From contig NZ_JAAHIH010000010.1 of NCBI RefSeq assembly GCF_010671925.1, positions 1 through 64,000 on the forward strand: a stretch of 64,000 bases of DNA, read 5' to 3'. The position numbers and the translations under genes were made by a program. Below are positions 11,201-19,463 of this stretch, piece after piece. Source of the stretch: Moorena sp. SIOASIH (GTDB lineage Bacteria > Cyanobacteriota > Cyanobacteriia > Cyanobacteriales > Coleofasciculaceae). The stretch's first letter is position 1. The number at the start of each line of letters is the position of its first letter. The notes beneath the pieces are model-generated. The model saw nothing but the letters and a program-made list of their open reading frames with translations. It had not been told where the DNA came from and did not search any database.

Positions 11201-13197
11201 TGGAGGTATTAGCCCAACAACATCAGCAACAATTGGCAGCAGCAACAATCAAAAATTGGTTATATCAGGTGCAGTGGAAACCTGTAGCTCCCAGTCAGGA
11301 AAAAATCAGCTCTCAATTAAGCCATCATTGGTTAATCTTAGCAGACAGCACGGGAGTAGCAGAAAATTTAGCTGCCAAATTACAAGAACAAGGACATGAA
11401 TGTAGCTTGGTATATCGAGGCGGACAATATCATCAACTGGCTGCGGGAAAATATGAACTCAATCCCTGTGTAGCTCAAGAGTGGGAACAACTCTATCAAG
11501 GGATATCAGAAACCACTCAACTACCGTTGACAAAAGCAATTCATCTGTGGAGTTTAGATGTAGTCGCCTCAGAAGAATTAACAGTTGAGGAGTTAGAAGA
11601 AACTCAACTGTGGGGATGTGGCAGTGTAATTTACCTGTTACAGACAGTGCTCAAAACCAGTGACTACCCCCAACTATGGGTAGTCACTCGGGGGGCGCAG
11701 CCTGTATTATCAGACAAAGAGAAACTAGCAGTAGCAGCAACACCATTGTGGGGATTAGGAAGAGTAGTATCTTTAGAACATCCACAACTGTGGGGAGGAT
11801 TGGTAGATTTAGACCTACAAAAAACAGAACAGGAAGTAGAAATGCTACTGCAACTACTAGTGAATACTTCAGAGGAAGATCATCTAGCTTTACGAGGAGA
11901 ACAAACTTATATAGCGAGGTTGGTAAAACAATCAGTCCCGGAATTTACCAAGGCAGTATCATTATCATCAGATGGAACCTATTTGATTACAGGAGGACTG
12001 GGAGCTTTAGGGTTACATACAGCCCAATGGCTGGTGGAAAAGGGCGCTCAACATCTTGTTTTAACCGGACGTAATGCTCCATCAGAAACAGCCCAAGAAA
12101 CCATAGAGCAATTAGAACAAGCAGGTTCTAAAGTCAGGGTTTTGTTAGGAGATATCTCTATTGAAAAAGATATAGCCCAAATTATCCAACAAATTCAGAC
12201 ATCCTTACCCACACTCAAAGGAGTTATTCATACAGCCGGAGTACTTGAGGATGCAACCCTGCAACAGATGAGTCTGGAGCATTTTAGCAAGGTAATGGCT
12301 CCAAAGGTAGCAGGAACTTGGCATTTACATAAATTTACTCAGGATCTACCGTTAGATTTCTTTGTCTGTTTCTCCTCAATAGCTTCCTTACTTGGTTCAC
12401 CGGGTCAAGGAAACTATGCTGCTGCTAATGCCTTCATGGATGCCTTCGTTCACTATCGTCGAAGCATGGGATTACCTGGATTAAGTATTAATTGGGGAGT
12501 ATGGACATCTGGAGGAATGGTGGATCGTTTGGCCATTCAGCATCAGAATCGAATCTATACCAGTGGGATAGGTAATATTGCCCCAGAACAAGGAATGTAT
12601 GCATTGGAGCAACTGTTAGGAAGTCAATCTCTAACTGAGCAGGTGGGTGTAATACCTGTACAATGGTCAGTGTTGGCACAGCAGTTGAATAATAGCAATA
12701 AAAATTCATTACTGCGGGAACTATTACAAAAAGACAAATTACCACAAGATGCACTTAAACAGAATGCAGAACCAGTAATTTTGGATAGATTAGAGACTGC
12801 CTCAGAAAGCGAACGTCAAGGAATTTTAAGGGAACACATTAGAGCACAAGTAGTTCAGGTATTAGGCTCAAGTTCATCTGAATTACCGGAAGTAAATTTA
12901 GGGTTTATGGAAATGGGAATGGACTCTCTGATGACAGTGGAATTAAAGAATCGACTGCAAACTCAACTAGGAAAAACCTTATCTGGGACAGTAGCTATTG
13001 AATATCCAACGATTGAAAAACTATCCCAGTATATATTTAAGGAAGTAATGGGATGGAAATCAATCTTAGATTCTGAAGTCGATTTATCCAATTTAGAAAA
13101 TATCGACAACAAAATGCCAGAGCTAGAAAAAATTTCCGAAGAAGAATTTGAAGCCTTAGCAATTCAAGAACTAGAAGAACTAAATAGTATGCTTTGA
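8287..13197 (+). CDS. Type I PKS module KS-AT-KR-ACP
   Basis: A 1636-residue single module. N-terminal docking helix (1-35); KS (about 38-460, DTACSSSL near 207); AT (about 570-890, GHSLGEY and HAFHSPLM, malonyl-type); KR with structural half near 1010 and catalytic half from about 1230 (TGGLGALG) and an intact catalytic region GQGNYAAAN near 1377; ACP with GMDSLMTV near 1540; acidic docking tail ending IQELEELNSML. Predicted to add an unbranched ketide and reduce it to a beta-hydroxyl. The KR sequence HTAGVLEDATL has an acidic loop resembling B-type KRs, so a D-configured alcohol is likely but not proven. Bases about 9640-12070 are almost identical to 37926-40356 in the terminal module. A 162 bp AT-rich gap follows, the longest inside the cluster. 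Confidence 0.95.
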   Translation: MKTLSNKIEGLTPLQRAFLVIEELQSKIDALEKSPKEPIAIIGIGCRYPGGVDTPEDLWHLLQQGVDAITEIPQDRWNIDEYYDPDPETSGKIYTRYGGFIEQLQEFDSSFFGISAKEANYLDPQQRLLLEVVWESLENAAVNPHQLAKTQTGVFIGIGGSDYSQIAGCDIEKINAYFASGNGNSTASGRVSYILGTTGPNLAVDTACSSSLVSFHLACSSLRNKESDLALAGGVSRIISPLIHINHSRARMLSADGRCKTFDAAADGFVRSEGCGIVVLKRLSDAVANGDNILAVVRGTAINQDGHTSGLTVPNGPSQQAVIRQALENGGVDPAQVSYVEAHGTGTSLGDPIEVGALAAVFGETHSQEQPLIIGSLKTNIGHTEAAAGIAGLIKVVLQMQHKQIAPHLHFNLPNPYINWSEFPVHVPTQVTPWQVGDKSRVAGVSSFGFSGTNAHAVLEEAPPEEKTEEISEPPVQLLTLSAKTDSALTELVARYITHLETHSSQTLADICYTAQTGRAHFPHRLAAIATNKEELAEKLQQHQTGTETSLVYSEQNSPNSSAPKIAFLFTGQGSQYINMGKQLYDQAPVFREAIDECGEILRTQLEHPLLEILYPQTDVESLPSLLDQTAYTQPALFAIEYALAQLWQSWGIKPDIVMGHSLGEYVAATVAGIWSNEAALQLVAARAKLMQKLPPGGEMVSVMAKEALVSAAVTPHKEKVGVAAINGPESVVISGDSSAVREIVSNLESVGIKTKKLQVSHAFHSPLMEPILAELETVANQLTYNQPKIPIISNLTGTTADNSLTTAQYWADHTRQPVKFASGIETLHQLGYEIFLEIGPKPILLGMARQCLPEDSGVWLPSLRPGVDQWQSMLSCLGQLYVRGAKVDWLELDRESSKKKVVLPTYPFQRQRYWVEPREKTEPKSQRLASENSNTAIFNLLGQGETEALAQQLEQVVKFSPSQQKLLPEILEVLAQQHQQQLAAATIKNWLYQVQWKPVAPSQEKISSQLSHHWLILADSTGVAENLAAKLQEQGHECSLVYRGGQYHQLAAGKYELNPCVAQEWEQLYQGISETTQLPLTKAIHLWSLDVVASEELTVEELEETQLWGCGSVIYLLQTVLKTSDYPQLWVVTRGAQPVLSDKEKLAVAATPLWGLGRVVSLEHPQLWGGLVDLDLQKTEQEVEMLLQLLVNTSEEDHLALRGEQTYIARLVKQSVPEFTKAVSLSSDGTYLITGGLGALGLHTAQWLVEKGAQHLVLTGRNAPSETAQETIEQLEQAGSKVRVLLGDISIEKDIAQIIQQIQTSLPTLKGVIHTAGVLEDATLQQMSLEHFSKVMAPKVAGTWHLHKFTQDLPLDFFVCFSSIASLLGSPGQGNYAAANAFMDAFVHYRRSMGLPGLSINWGVWTSGGMVDRLAIQHQNRIYTSGIGNIAPEQGMYALEQLLGSQSLTEQVGVIPVQWSVLAQQLNNSNKNSLLRELLQKDKLPQDALKQNAEPVILDRLETASESERQGILREHIRAQVVQVLGSSSSELPEVNLGFMEMGMDSLMTVELKNRLQTQLGKTLSGTVAIEYPTIEKLSQYIFKEVMGWKSILDSEVDLSNLENIDNKMPELEKISEEEFEALAIQELEELNSML
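9640..12070 (+). repeat. Copy 1 of 2.4 kb near-identical PKS block (KS-AT linker, AT, KR N-half)
   Basis: Matches 37926-40356 without net insertion or deletion: fixed landmarks such as cagctattaacc (9715 and 38001) and ggagctttag (12001 and 40287) are both 28,286 bp apart. Long runs are identical, interrupted by a more diverged patch around 10390-10640. Outside the block the two genes diverge sharply. It is best explained by duplication or gene conversion within the cluster. Confidence 0.9.
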
Positions 13198-13359
13198 GAG
13201 GCTGTATATTAAGCAAATTAATTGTGTTTTTAATCATAATTTATGATATAATTTAGATAATAAATAAAATCACCATAATTAGTACCTAAAACATTTATTG
13301 ATAACTTATTATCCAACATAAGATTGTTGATAAAAAAAATAAAAAAAAATAAAAACTTT

Positions 13360-16300
13360 ATGGAACCGATTACCCCCCAAGAACAAATATCATTGTCCAA
13401 GCAAATGTTTATTGCTGTAAAACAGGCAAAAAACAAATTGGAGAAGATTGAGCGTTCAAAAAATGAACCTATTGCCATTATTGGTATAGGGTGTCAATTT
13501 CCTGGAGATGCAAATACACCAGAAAAATTCTGGCAATTGTTATGTAGTGGCCAAGACGCGGTTAGAGAAATTGATCGCTGGGATATAGATTCTTACTATG
13601 ACCCAAATCCTGATACCCCAGGAAAAATGTACATTCGTCATGCAGCATTAGTTTCTCAGGTAGATCGATTTGATGCCGATTTTTTTGGTATCTCTCCCCG
13701 AGAAGCAAATAGCCTCGACCCACAGCAACGTTTTCTTTTGGAAGTAACTTGGGAAGCCCTTGAAAGAGCAGGAATTAACCCCCATCAACTAGAAAACACT
13801 CAAACAGGGGTTTTTCTGGGAATCGGTCAAAACGATTATTTTTATCTGAATATCAACGAACTCAACAATATTAGCCCTCACGATGGTACAGGAAATGGTT
13901 TTTGCTTTGCAGCAGGTCGGTTATCTTATGTATTAGGATTGCAAGGTCCATCTCTGGCAATAGATACAGCTTGTTCAGCATCTTTGGTAGCTGTACATCA
14001 GGCTTGCCAGAGTCTGCGTCAGGGTGAGTCCAATCTGGCAATAGCAGGAGGAGTTCAACTTATTCTCTCTCCTCAAGTGACAACTGCACTATCAAGATTG
14101 AAGGCACTATCCCCTGATGGCAGATGTAAGACTTTTGATGCTGCTGCTGATGGCTATGGCAGGGGAGAGGGATGTGGCATAGTAGTACTAAAACGTCTGT
14201 CAGATGCTCTAAAAGATGGTGACAAAATCTGGGCAGTGATTCGTGGCTCAGCAGTTAACCATGATGGAGCTAGTAGCGGACTGACAGTACCAAATAAACT
14301 AGCCCAGGAAAAGCTAATTCAGCAAGCTCTCAAAGTGGCGAAACTAGAACCATCTCAAGTAGGTTATGTGGAAGCTCATGGTACAGGAACCTCCTTAGGA
14401 GACCCTGTGGAAGTGAAAGCCTTAGCAACTGTGTTTGGGCAGGGGCATAACCAAGAAAATCCCTTATTGATTGGTTCAGTTAAAACCAACATTGGTCACC
14501 TAGAAGCAGCAGCAGGAATTGCTGGTTTAATCAAGGTAGTTCTGCAACTACAACATCAAAAAATTGTACCACATCTAAATTTCATAAACCCCAACCCTTA
14601 TATTGATTGGGAGAATATACCTCTAAAAGTTCCAACTCAACGGCTCCCTTGGCCTTCATCAGAGGGAAAACGAGTGGCAGGAGTCAGTTCTTTCGCTATT
14701 AGTGGAACTAATGCTCATGTACTGTTGGAAGAAGCCCCTGTTCACGTCAAAAGTCAAAGTTCTCAAGAGCGTCCTGTTCATCTACTAACCTTGTCAGCTA
14801 AAACAGAAAAAGCTCTAGAAGAATTAATAGAGCGCTATCACAATCATCTGGAAATTCATCAGCAAGAAGCTCTGGCAGACATTTGTTATACAGCTAACAC
14901 CGGACGCGCCCATTTCAATCATCGACTGGCCATTATTGCTTCTAACCAACAGGAACTGACCGAAAAACTACTTGGTTACAAAAAGGGGTCTGAAGTAGTA
15001 GGTTTGTTCTCTGGTTCATTCCCGAGTAGCACAACCTCACCAAACGTAGCTTTCTTATTCACTGGTCAAGGTTCCCAGTATATCAACATGGGACAAAAAC
15101 TTTACAACAGTTCCCCTGTATTCCGTCAAGCTTTAGACCAATGTGATGAACTTCTCCGTGGTGAATTAGAACATTCACTGCTGTCTGTGCTCTACCCTCA
15201 AGAGGAAAATAACTCGTCTCTACTAGACCAAACAGCTTACACGCAACCAGCCTTATTTGCCATAGAATATGCCCTAGCTCAATTATGGCAATCTTGGGGA
15301 ATTAAACCAGATGTAGTCATGGGTCACAGTGTAGGAGAATATGTAGCAGCAACGGTAGCTGGAGTTTTTAGTTTAGAAGATGGCCTGAAACTAATTGCTA
15401 CCAGGGGTAGGTTAATGCAGCAGTTGCCCACTGGGGGGGAAATGGTTTCGGTCATGGCATCGGAGTCAAGAGTTCGTCCGTTCATTACTCCTTATGCAGG
15501 ACAAGTAGCGGTTGCTGCTATCAATGGACCGGAAAGTGTAGTCATTTCAGGAGCCAGTGAAGCCATAGTTGCTATGATTCAAAGCTTAGAATCAGAAGGG
15601 ATAAAGAACAAACGGCTACAGGTGTCTCATGCTTTCCATTCACCATTGATGTCCCCTATATTGGCAGAGTTTGAAGCACTCGCCAAGCAACTGACAATCA
15701 ATCAACCACAGATTCCACTGATCTCGAATACCACAGGAACAAGAGCAGACTATAGCATTACTGATGCTCAGTATTGGGTAAATCATCTGCGCCAACCAGT
15801 AAGATTTGCCCAAGGAATGGAGACTTTGCGTGAACTAGGTTATAAAGTCTTCTTAGAAATTGGGCCTCAACCAATTTTATTAGGCATGGGACGTCAATGT
15901 CTATCAGCAGTAGAAGGAGTATGGTTGCCTTCCATACGTTCGGGAGTTAATGAATGGCAGTCGATGCTCAGCAGTTTAGGACAGTTGTATACACAGGGAG
16001 TGAAGGTAGATTGGTCTGGGTTTGACCAAGATTATAGACCTCAGAAGGTGTTATTGCCCACCTATCCATTTCAACGGCAAAGCTATTGGAAAGAAACTGG
16101 GGCAAATATACAACCAAACACCAGCTCTGTTGCTGTAGAAACTACAAGTACTCAAATCCTGGATTGGCTAGCTCAAGGGGAGACTCAAAAATTAGCTCAA
16201 CAATTAGAAAAAACTGGAAATCTTGACCAAGGGGAAGTTGATTTGCTGCCAAAACTGCTGGAGTTGTTGGTTAAAGAACATAAGCAACAACTAGCATTAG

Positions 16301-19300
16301 CCAGTATCAAAGATTGGTTGTATCAAATTGAATGGAAAACTAAAGCCCGTTTGGCTCAGCGCTCGACTCCAGATTACCTCCTGACACCTGTAGAAATCGA
16401 AGCCCAATTGATGCCCACTCTCCAAGACTTAGTAGCAACAACTGACTTAGATATATTCTCTAAAATTCTACCTAAACTGGAAGCATTAAGCATAGATTAT
16501 GTGGTACAATCATTTAGAGAAATGTGTTGGTCAGAGCAAGTGGGAGAGCATTTTTATATTGATGCTGCTGCTAATAGCTTAGGTATAGACCCCAACTATC
16601 GGAGACTGTTCAATCGATTGGTGCAGATGCTGGCAGAGGTAGGTATTGTCCAGGAAACTCAACAACAGCAGTGGCAAATGTTGCAAGTCCTGGAAAAAAT
16701 TGATACAAAAGAAAGAAACCAAGCTATACAGAATCAACATCCTGAGGTAGTATTAGAATTGAATCTTCTCGAACGTTGTGCTTCTCAATTGAGTAAGGTA
16801 CTGCGGGGAGAACAAGATCCATTAAAACTACTATTCCCAGGTGGAGATGCAACTGATGTTACCTACATATATCAAGACGCTCCTGCTGCTAAGGTAATCA
16901 ACGCTATGGTACAAAAAGCAGTTGCCAAAGCCATTGAAAAATTACCGCCTAGTCGAGGCATACGATTCTTGGAAATCGGAGCTGGAACTGGTAGCACGAC
17001 AGGCTATATTCTGCCCCATCTGCCACCGTTGCAAACAGAATATGTATTCACTGACCTAGGAACTTCATTTGTTAGCAAGGCCAAAGAAAAATTCCGGGAT
17101 TATCCGTTTGTACGATATCAAACTTTAGATATAGAGGTAGACCCAGTAGCTCAAGGGTTTGAGTCCCATCAGTATGATGTGATTATTGCAGCCAATGTGC
17201 TTCATGCTACTACCAGTATCAAGGAAACCCTGTCTCATGTGCGAAAACTGTTGGCTCCAGGGGGACAGTTGGTGTTGTTGGAAGCAACAACTCGTCAAAG
17301 ATGGGTAGATTTGTGGATAGGAATGTTAGAAGGATGGTGGAGATTCACAGATACTGAGTTACGCAGTGACCACCCCTTACTCAGTAAGGAGCAGTGGCAG
17401 CAAATGCTTAGTGAAACAGGTTTTGCTGAAGTAGTAACCTTACCAGAGACTGATGGATTGCCAGAAGTGATGACCATGCAGACAGTGATTATTGCCCAAG
17501 CAGATCGAACAACTGTAGAGTCTCCATCTTCAGGTAAGGGCTGGTTGCTCTTCGGAGATAAGCAAGGAGTAGCTCAAAAGTTAGCAACTCAACTGCGCTC
17601 TGTAGGAGAAGCTTGTACTTTAGTGTGGCCAGGGGAGAAATATCAACAAATTGCACCAGAAGAATTTACCATTAACCCCAACCAGATAGCCGACTACTCA
17701 CGACTATTAGCAAAAGTAACAGCTAATCAACAAACCTCAATCGAAATATTACACTTATGGAGTTTAGATACTCCTGTTATTGAGCAATTGAGTGTAGAAA
17801 CTTTACTGACGTTTTCCAAGAAAGCATCTGGTACAGTTTTATTCTTGGTTCAAGCATTACTCAAAGCTGGATGTACTTCACAATCTCGCCTGTGGTTAGT
17901 TACCTGTGATGCTGAACCAGTTCAAGGTATTAAAAGTTCTATTAGTGGATTGGCACAATCTCCTGTGTGGGGAATGGGTCGAGTAATTTCTCTGGAATAT
18001 CCCGACTTATGGGGTGGCATGGTAGATTTAGACCCCCAGAACCTTAGTACCGATGAATCAGTGGCTAACTTGCTTGCTGAAATTTGGGATGGGGATGGTG
18101 AAGATCATGTTGCTTTTCGGGATGAACAGCGCTATGTAACTCGTCTGATGCCAAGTGACCAACTCGAATCTGTAGGAATCAAAGTCCATGGTGATGCTAC
18201 ATATTTAATTACTGCGGGTTTGGACTATTTCGGACTAAAACTAGGTCAATGGATGGTAGATAGGGGAGCCAGGAATCTTGTAATGATAACACCTCAAGGA
18301 TTTCCTTTACCAGCACAGTGGACTGATATTCCTCCCCAAAGTGAGGAAGGTAAAAAGATTGAAACTATTCAATCTTTAGAGAAGAAAGGAGCTAAAGTAA
18401 TTGTATTTTCTGCTGATATCACTGACCAAGCTCAAATGTCCGACATCTTAGAACAAATCAATCAGTTAGAGAAACCATTGAAAGGAATTATTCATGGAGC
18501 AAGTGTAGGGGGTGAATGTTCCATAGAAAAGATGGAACCTCAGCTGTTAGAATTTGTACTGGGTCTTAAGATAGTAGGGACATGGATTTTACATCAATTA
18601 ACCAAAAATATTGAACTAGACTTTTTCGTTTGTTGTTCTTCTGTAGGATCAATATGGGGGTCTCAAGATCAAGTCCATGATCATGCAATCAATCACTTCC
18701 TAGATACATTCTCCTATTATCGTCGTTACCTAGGGTTGCCTGGATTAACTATTAATTGGGGAAATATAGGTGCGGAAGCAATGGGTGTTGCACCTAGCTA
18801 TGTGGAGTCCCTGGAGCGGATTGGATTAGAAGAGCTACAGCTAGAACAAGCATTAAGCGCATTTGAGGTGCTTCTAAACAGTAATGCAGTTCAAACATTA
18901 ATAGCTAGGGTCAATTGGGGAATATTTAAACAAGTCTATCAAGGTCAAAAATCTCGACAATTTTTGGTAGAGATAGAAATAAAATCAGAGGAATTTCAAG
19001 AACTATTATCCGCAGAACAACCAGAGATTTTAAAACAATTACAGATAGCACCAGAAAGCGAACGTATGGGTTTATTGATTGCTTATATTCAAGACGAAGT
19101 AAGTAAGTTATTAGGATTACAAGGGTCTAAACGACCTAGTATAGAGCAAGGCTTCTTTGAGATAGGTATGGATTCTCTGATGGCAATTGAACTGAAAAAT
19201 AACCTTGAAGCAAATCTACTTGTTCCCCTACCTGACACATTAACCTTTGAATTTTCTAATATTGTCAGTCTAGGTGAGTACATAGCTAAAAAAATACTGG

Positions 19301-19458
19301 ATTTAGAAATAGTTGCTCATGATCAATTAAAAACGAAAAACAATGAAGAAAAAGATAAAGGTAAATATCAGGAAGTATCTGCTAATTTAAAGGAGCTTTC
19401 AGAACAAGAAATAGAAGATTTAATTAATCAAGAATTAGAAGATTTAGGAGCTATATAA
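13360..19458 (+). CDS. Type I PKS module KS-AT-cMT-KR(degenerate)-ACP
   Basis: About 2032 residues from ATG 13360; an in-frame TTG at 13324 would only add lysine/asparagine-rich residues from the AT-rich leader. Order: docking helix; KS (DTACSASL); AT ([15 protein letters not shown], malonyl-type); C-methyltransferase ([16 protein letters not shown], about residues 1190-1390); a KR-like domain; ACP (IGMDSLMAIELKN); docking tail ending LINQELEDLGAI. The KR looks dead: the NADPH glycine loop seen as TGGxGxxG in its neighbours is TAGLDYFG, and the catalytic stretch is QDQVHDHAIN with no Tyr, although Ser and Asn positions remain. Predicted outcome is a retained beta-ketone next to a methylated (possibly gem-dimethyl) alpha carbon. 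The gene ends 5 bp before the next PKS gene. Confidence 0.94.
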   Translation: MEPITPQEQISLSKQMFIAVKQAKNKLEKIERSKNEPIAIIGIGCQFPGDANTPEKFWQLLCSGQDAVREIDRWDIDSYYDPNPDTPGKMYIRHAALVSQVDRFDADFFGISPREANSLDPQQRFLLEVTWEALERAGINPHQLENTQTGVFLGIGQNDYFYLNINELNNISPHDGTGNGFCFAAGRLSYVLGLQGPSLAIDTACSASLVAVHQACQSLRQGESNLAIAGGVQLILSPQVTTALSRLKALSPDGRCKTFDAAADGYGRGEGCGIVVLKRLSDALKDGDKIWAVIRGSAVNHDGASSGLTVPNKLAQEKLIQQALKVAKLEPSQVGYVEAHGTGTSLGDPVEVKALATVFGQGHNQENPLLIGSVKTNIGHLEAAAGIAGLIKVVLQLQHQKIVPHLNFINPNPYIDWENIPLKVPTQRLPWPSSEGKRVAGVSSFAISGTNAHVLLEEAPVHVKSQSSQERPVHLLTLSAKTEKALEELIERYHNHLEIHQQEALADICYTANTGRAHFNHRLAIIASNQQELTEKLLGYKKGSEVVGLFSGSFPSSTTSPNVAFLFTGQGSQYINMGQKLYNSSPVFRQALDQCDELLRGELEHSLLSVLYPQEENNSSLLDQTAYTQPALFAIEYALAQLWQSWGIKPDVVMGHSVGEYVAATVAGVFSLEDGLKLIATRGRLMQQLPTGGEMVSVMASESRVRPFITPYAGQVAVAAINGPESVVISGASEAIVAMIQSLESEGIKNKRLQVSHAFHSPLMSPILAEFEALAKQLTINQPQIPLISNTTGTRADYSITDAQYWVNHLRQPVRFAQGMETLRELGYKVFLEIGPQPILLGMGRQCLSAVEGVWLPSIRSGVNEWQSMLSSLGQLYTQGVKVDWSGFDQDYRPQKVLLPTYPFQRQSYWKETGANIQPNTSSVAVETTSTQILDWLAQGETQKLAQQLEKTGNLDQGEVDLLPKLLELLVKEHKQQLALASIKDWLYQIEWKTKARLAQRSTPDYLLTPVEIEAQLMPTLQDLVATTDLDIFSKILPKLEALSIDYVVQSFREMCWSEQVGEHFYIDAAANSLGIDPNYRRLFNRLVQMLAEVGIVQETQQQQWQMLQVLEKIDTKERNQAIQNQHPEVVLELNLLERCASQLSKVLRGEQDPLKLLFPGGDATDVTYIYQDAPAAKVINAMVQKAVAKAIEKLPPSRGIRFLEIGAGTGSTTGYILPHLPPLQTEYVFTDLGTSFVSKAKEKFRDYPFVRYQTLDIEVDPVAQGFESHQYDVIIAANVLHATTSIKETLSHVRKLLAPGGQLVLLEATTRQRWVDLWIGMLEGWWRFTDTELRSDHPLLSKEQWQQMLSETGFAEVVTLPETDGLPEVMTMQTVIIAQADRTTVESPSSGKGWLLFGDKQGVAQKLATQLRSVGEACTLVWPGEKYQQIAPEEFTINPNQIADYSRLLAKVTANQQTSIEILHLWSLDTPVIEQLSVETLLTFSKKASGTVLFLVQALLKAGCTSQSRLWLVTCDAEPVQGIKSSISGLAQSPVWGMGRVISLEYPDLWGGMVDLDPQNLSTDESVANLLAEIWDGDGEDHVAFRDEQRYVTRLMPSDQLESVGIKVHGDATYLITAGLDYFGLKLGQWMVDRGARNLVMITPQGFPLPAQWTDIPPQSEEGKKIETIQSLEKKGAKVIVFSADITDQAQMSDILEQINQLEKPLKGIIHGASVGGECSIEKMEPQLLEFVLGLKIVGTWILHQLTKNIELDFFVCCSSVGSIWGSQDQVHDHAINHFLDTFSYYRRYLGLPGLTINWGNIGAEAMGVAPSYVESLERIGLEELQLEQALSAFEVLLNSNAVQTLIARVNWGIFKQVYQGQKSRQFLVEIEIKSEEFQELLSAEQPEILKQLQIAPESERMGLLIAYIQDEVSKLLGLQGSKRPSIEQGFFEIGMDSLMAIELKNNLEANLLVPLPDTLTFEFSNIVSLGEYIAKKILDLEIVAHDQLKTKNNEEKDKGKYQEVSANLKELSEQEIEDLINQELEDLGAI

Positions 19459-19463
19459 CTAAC

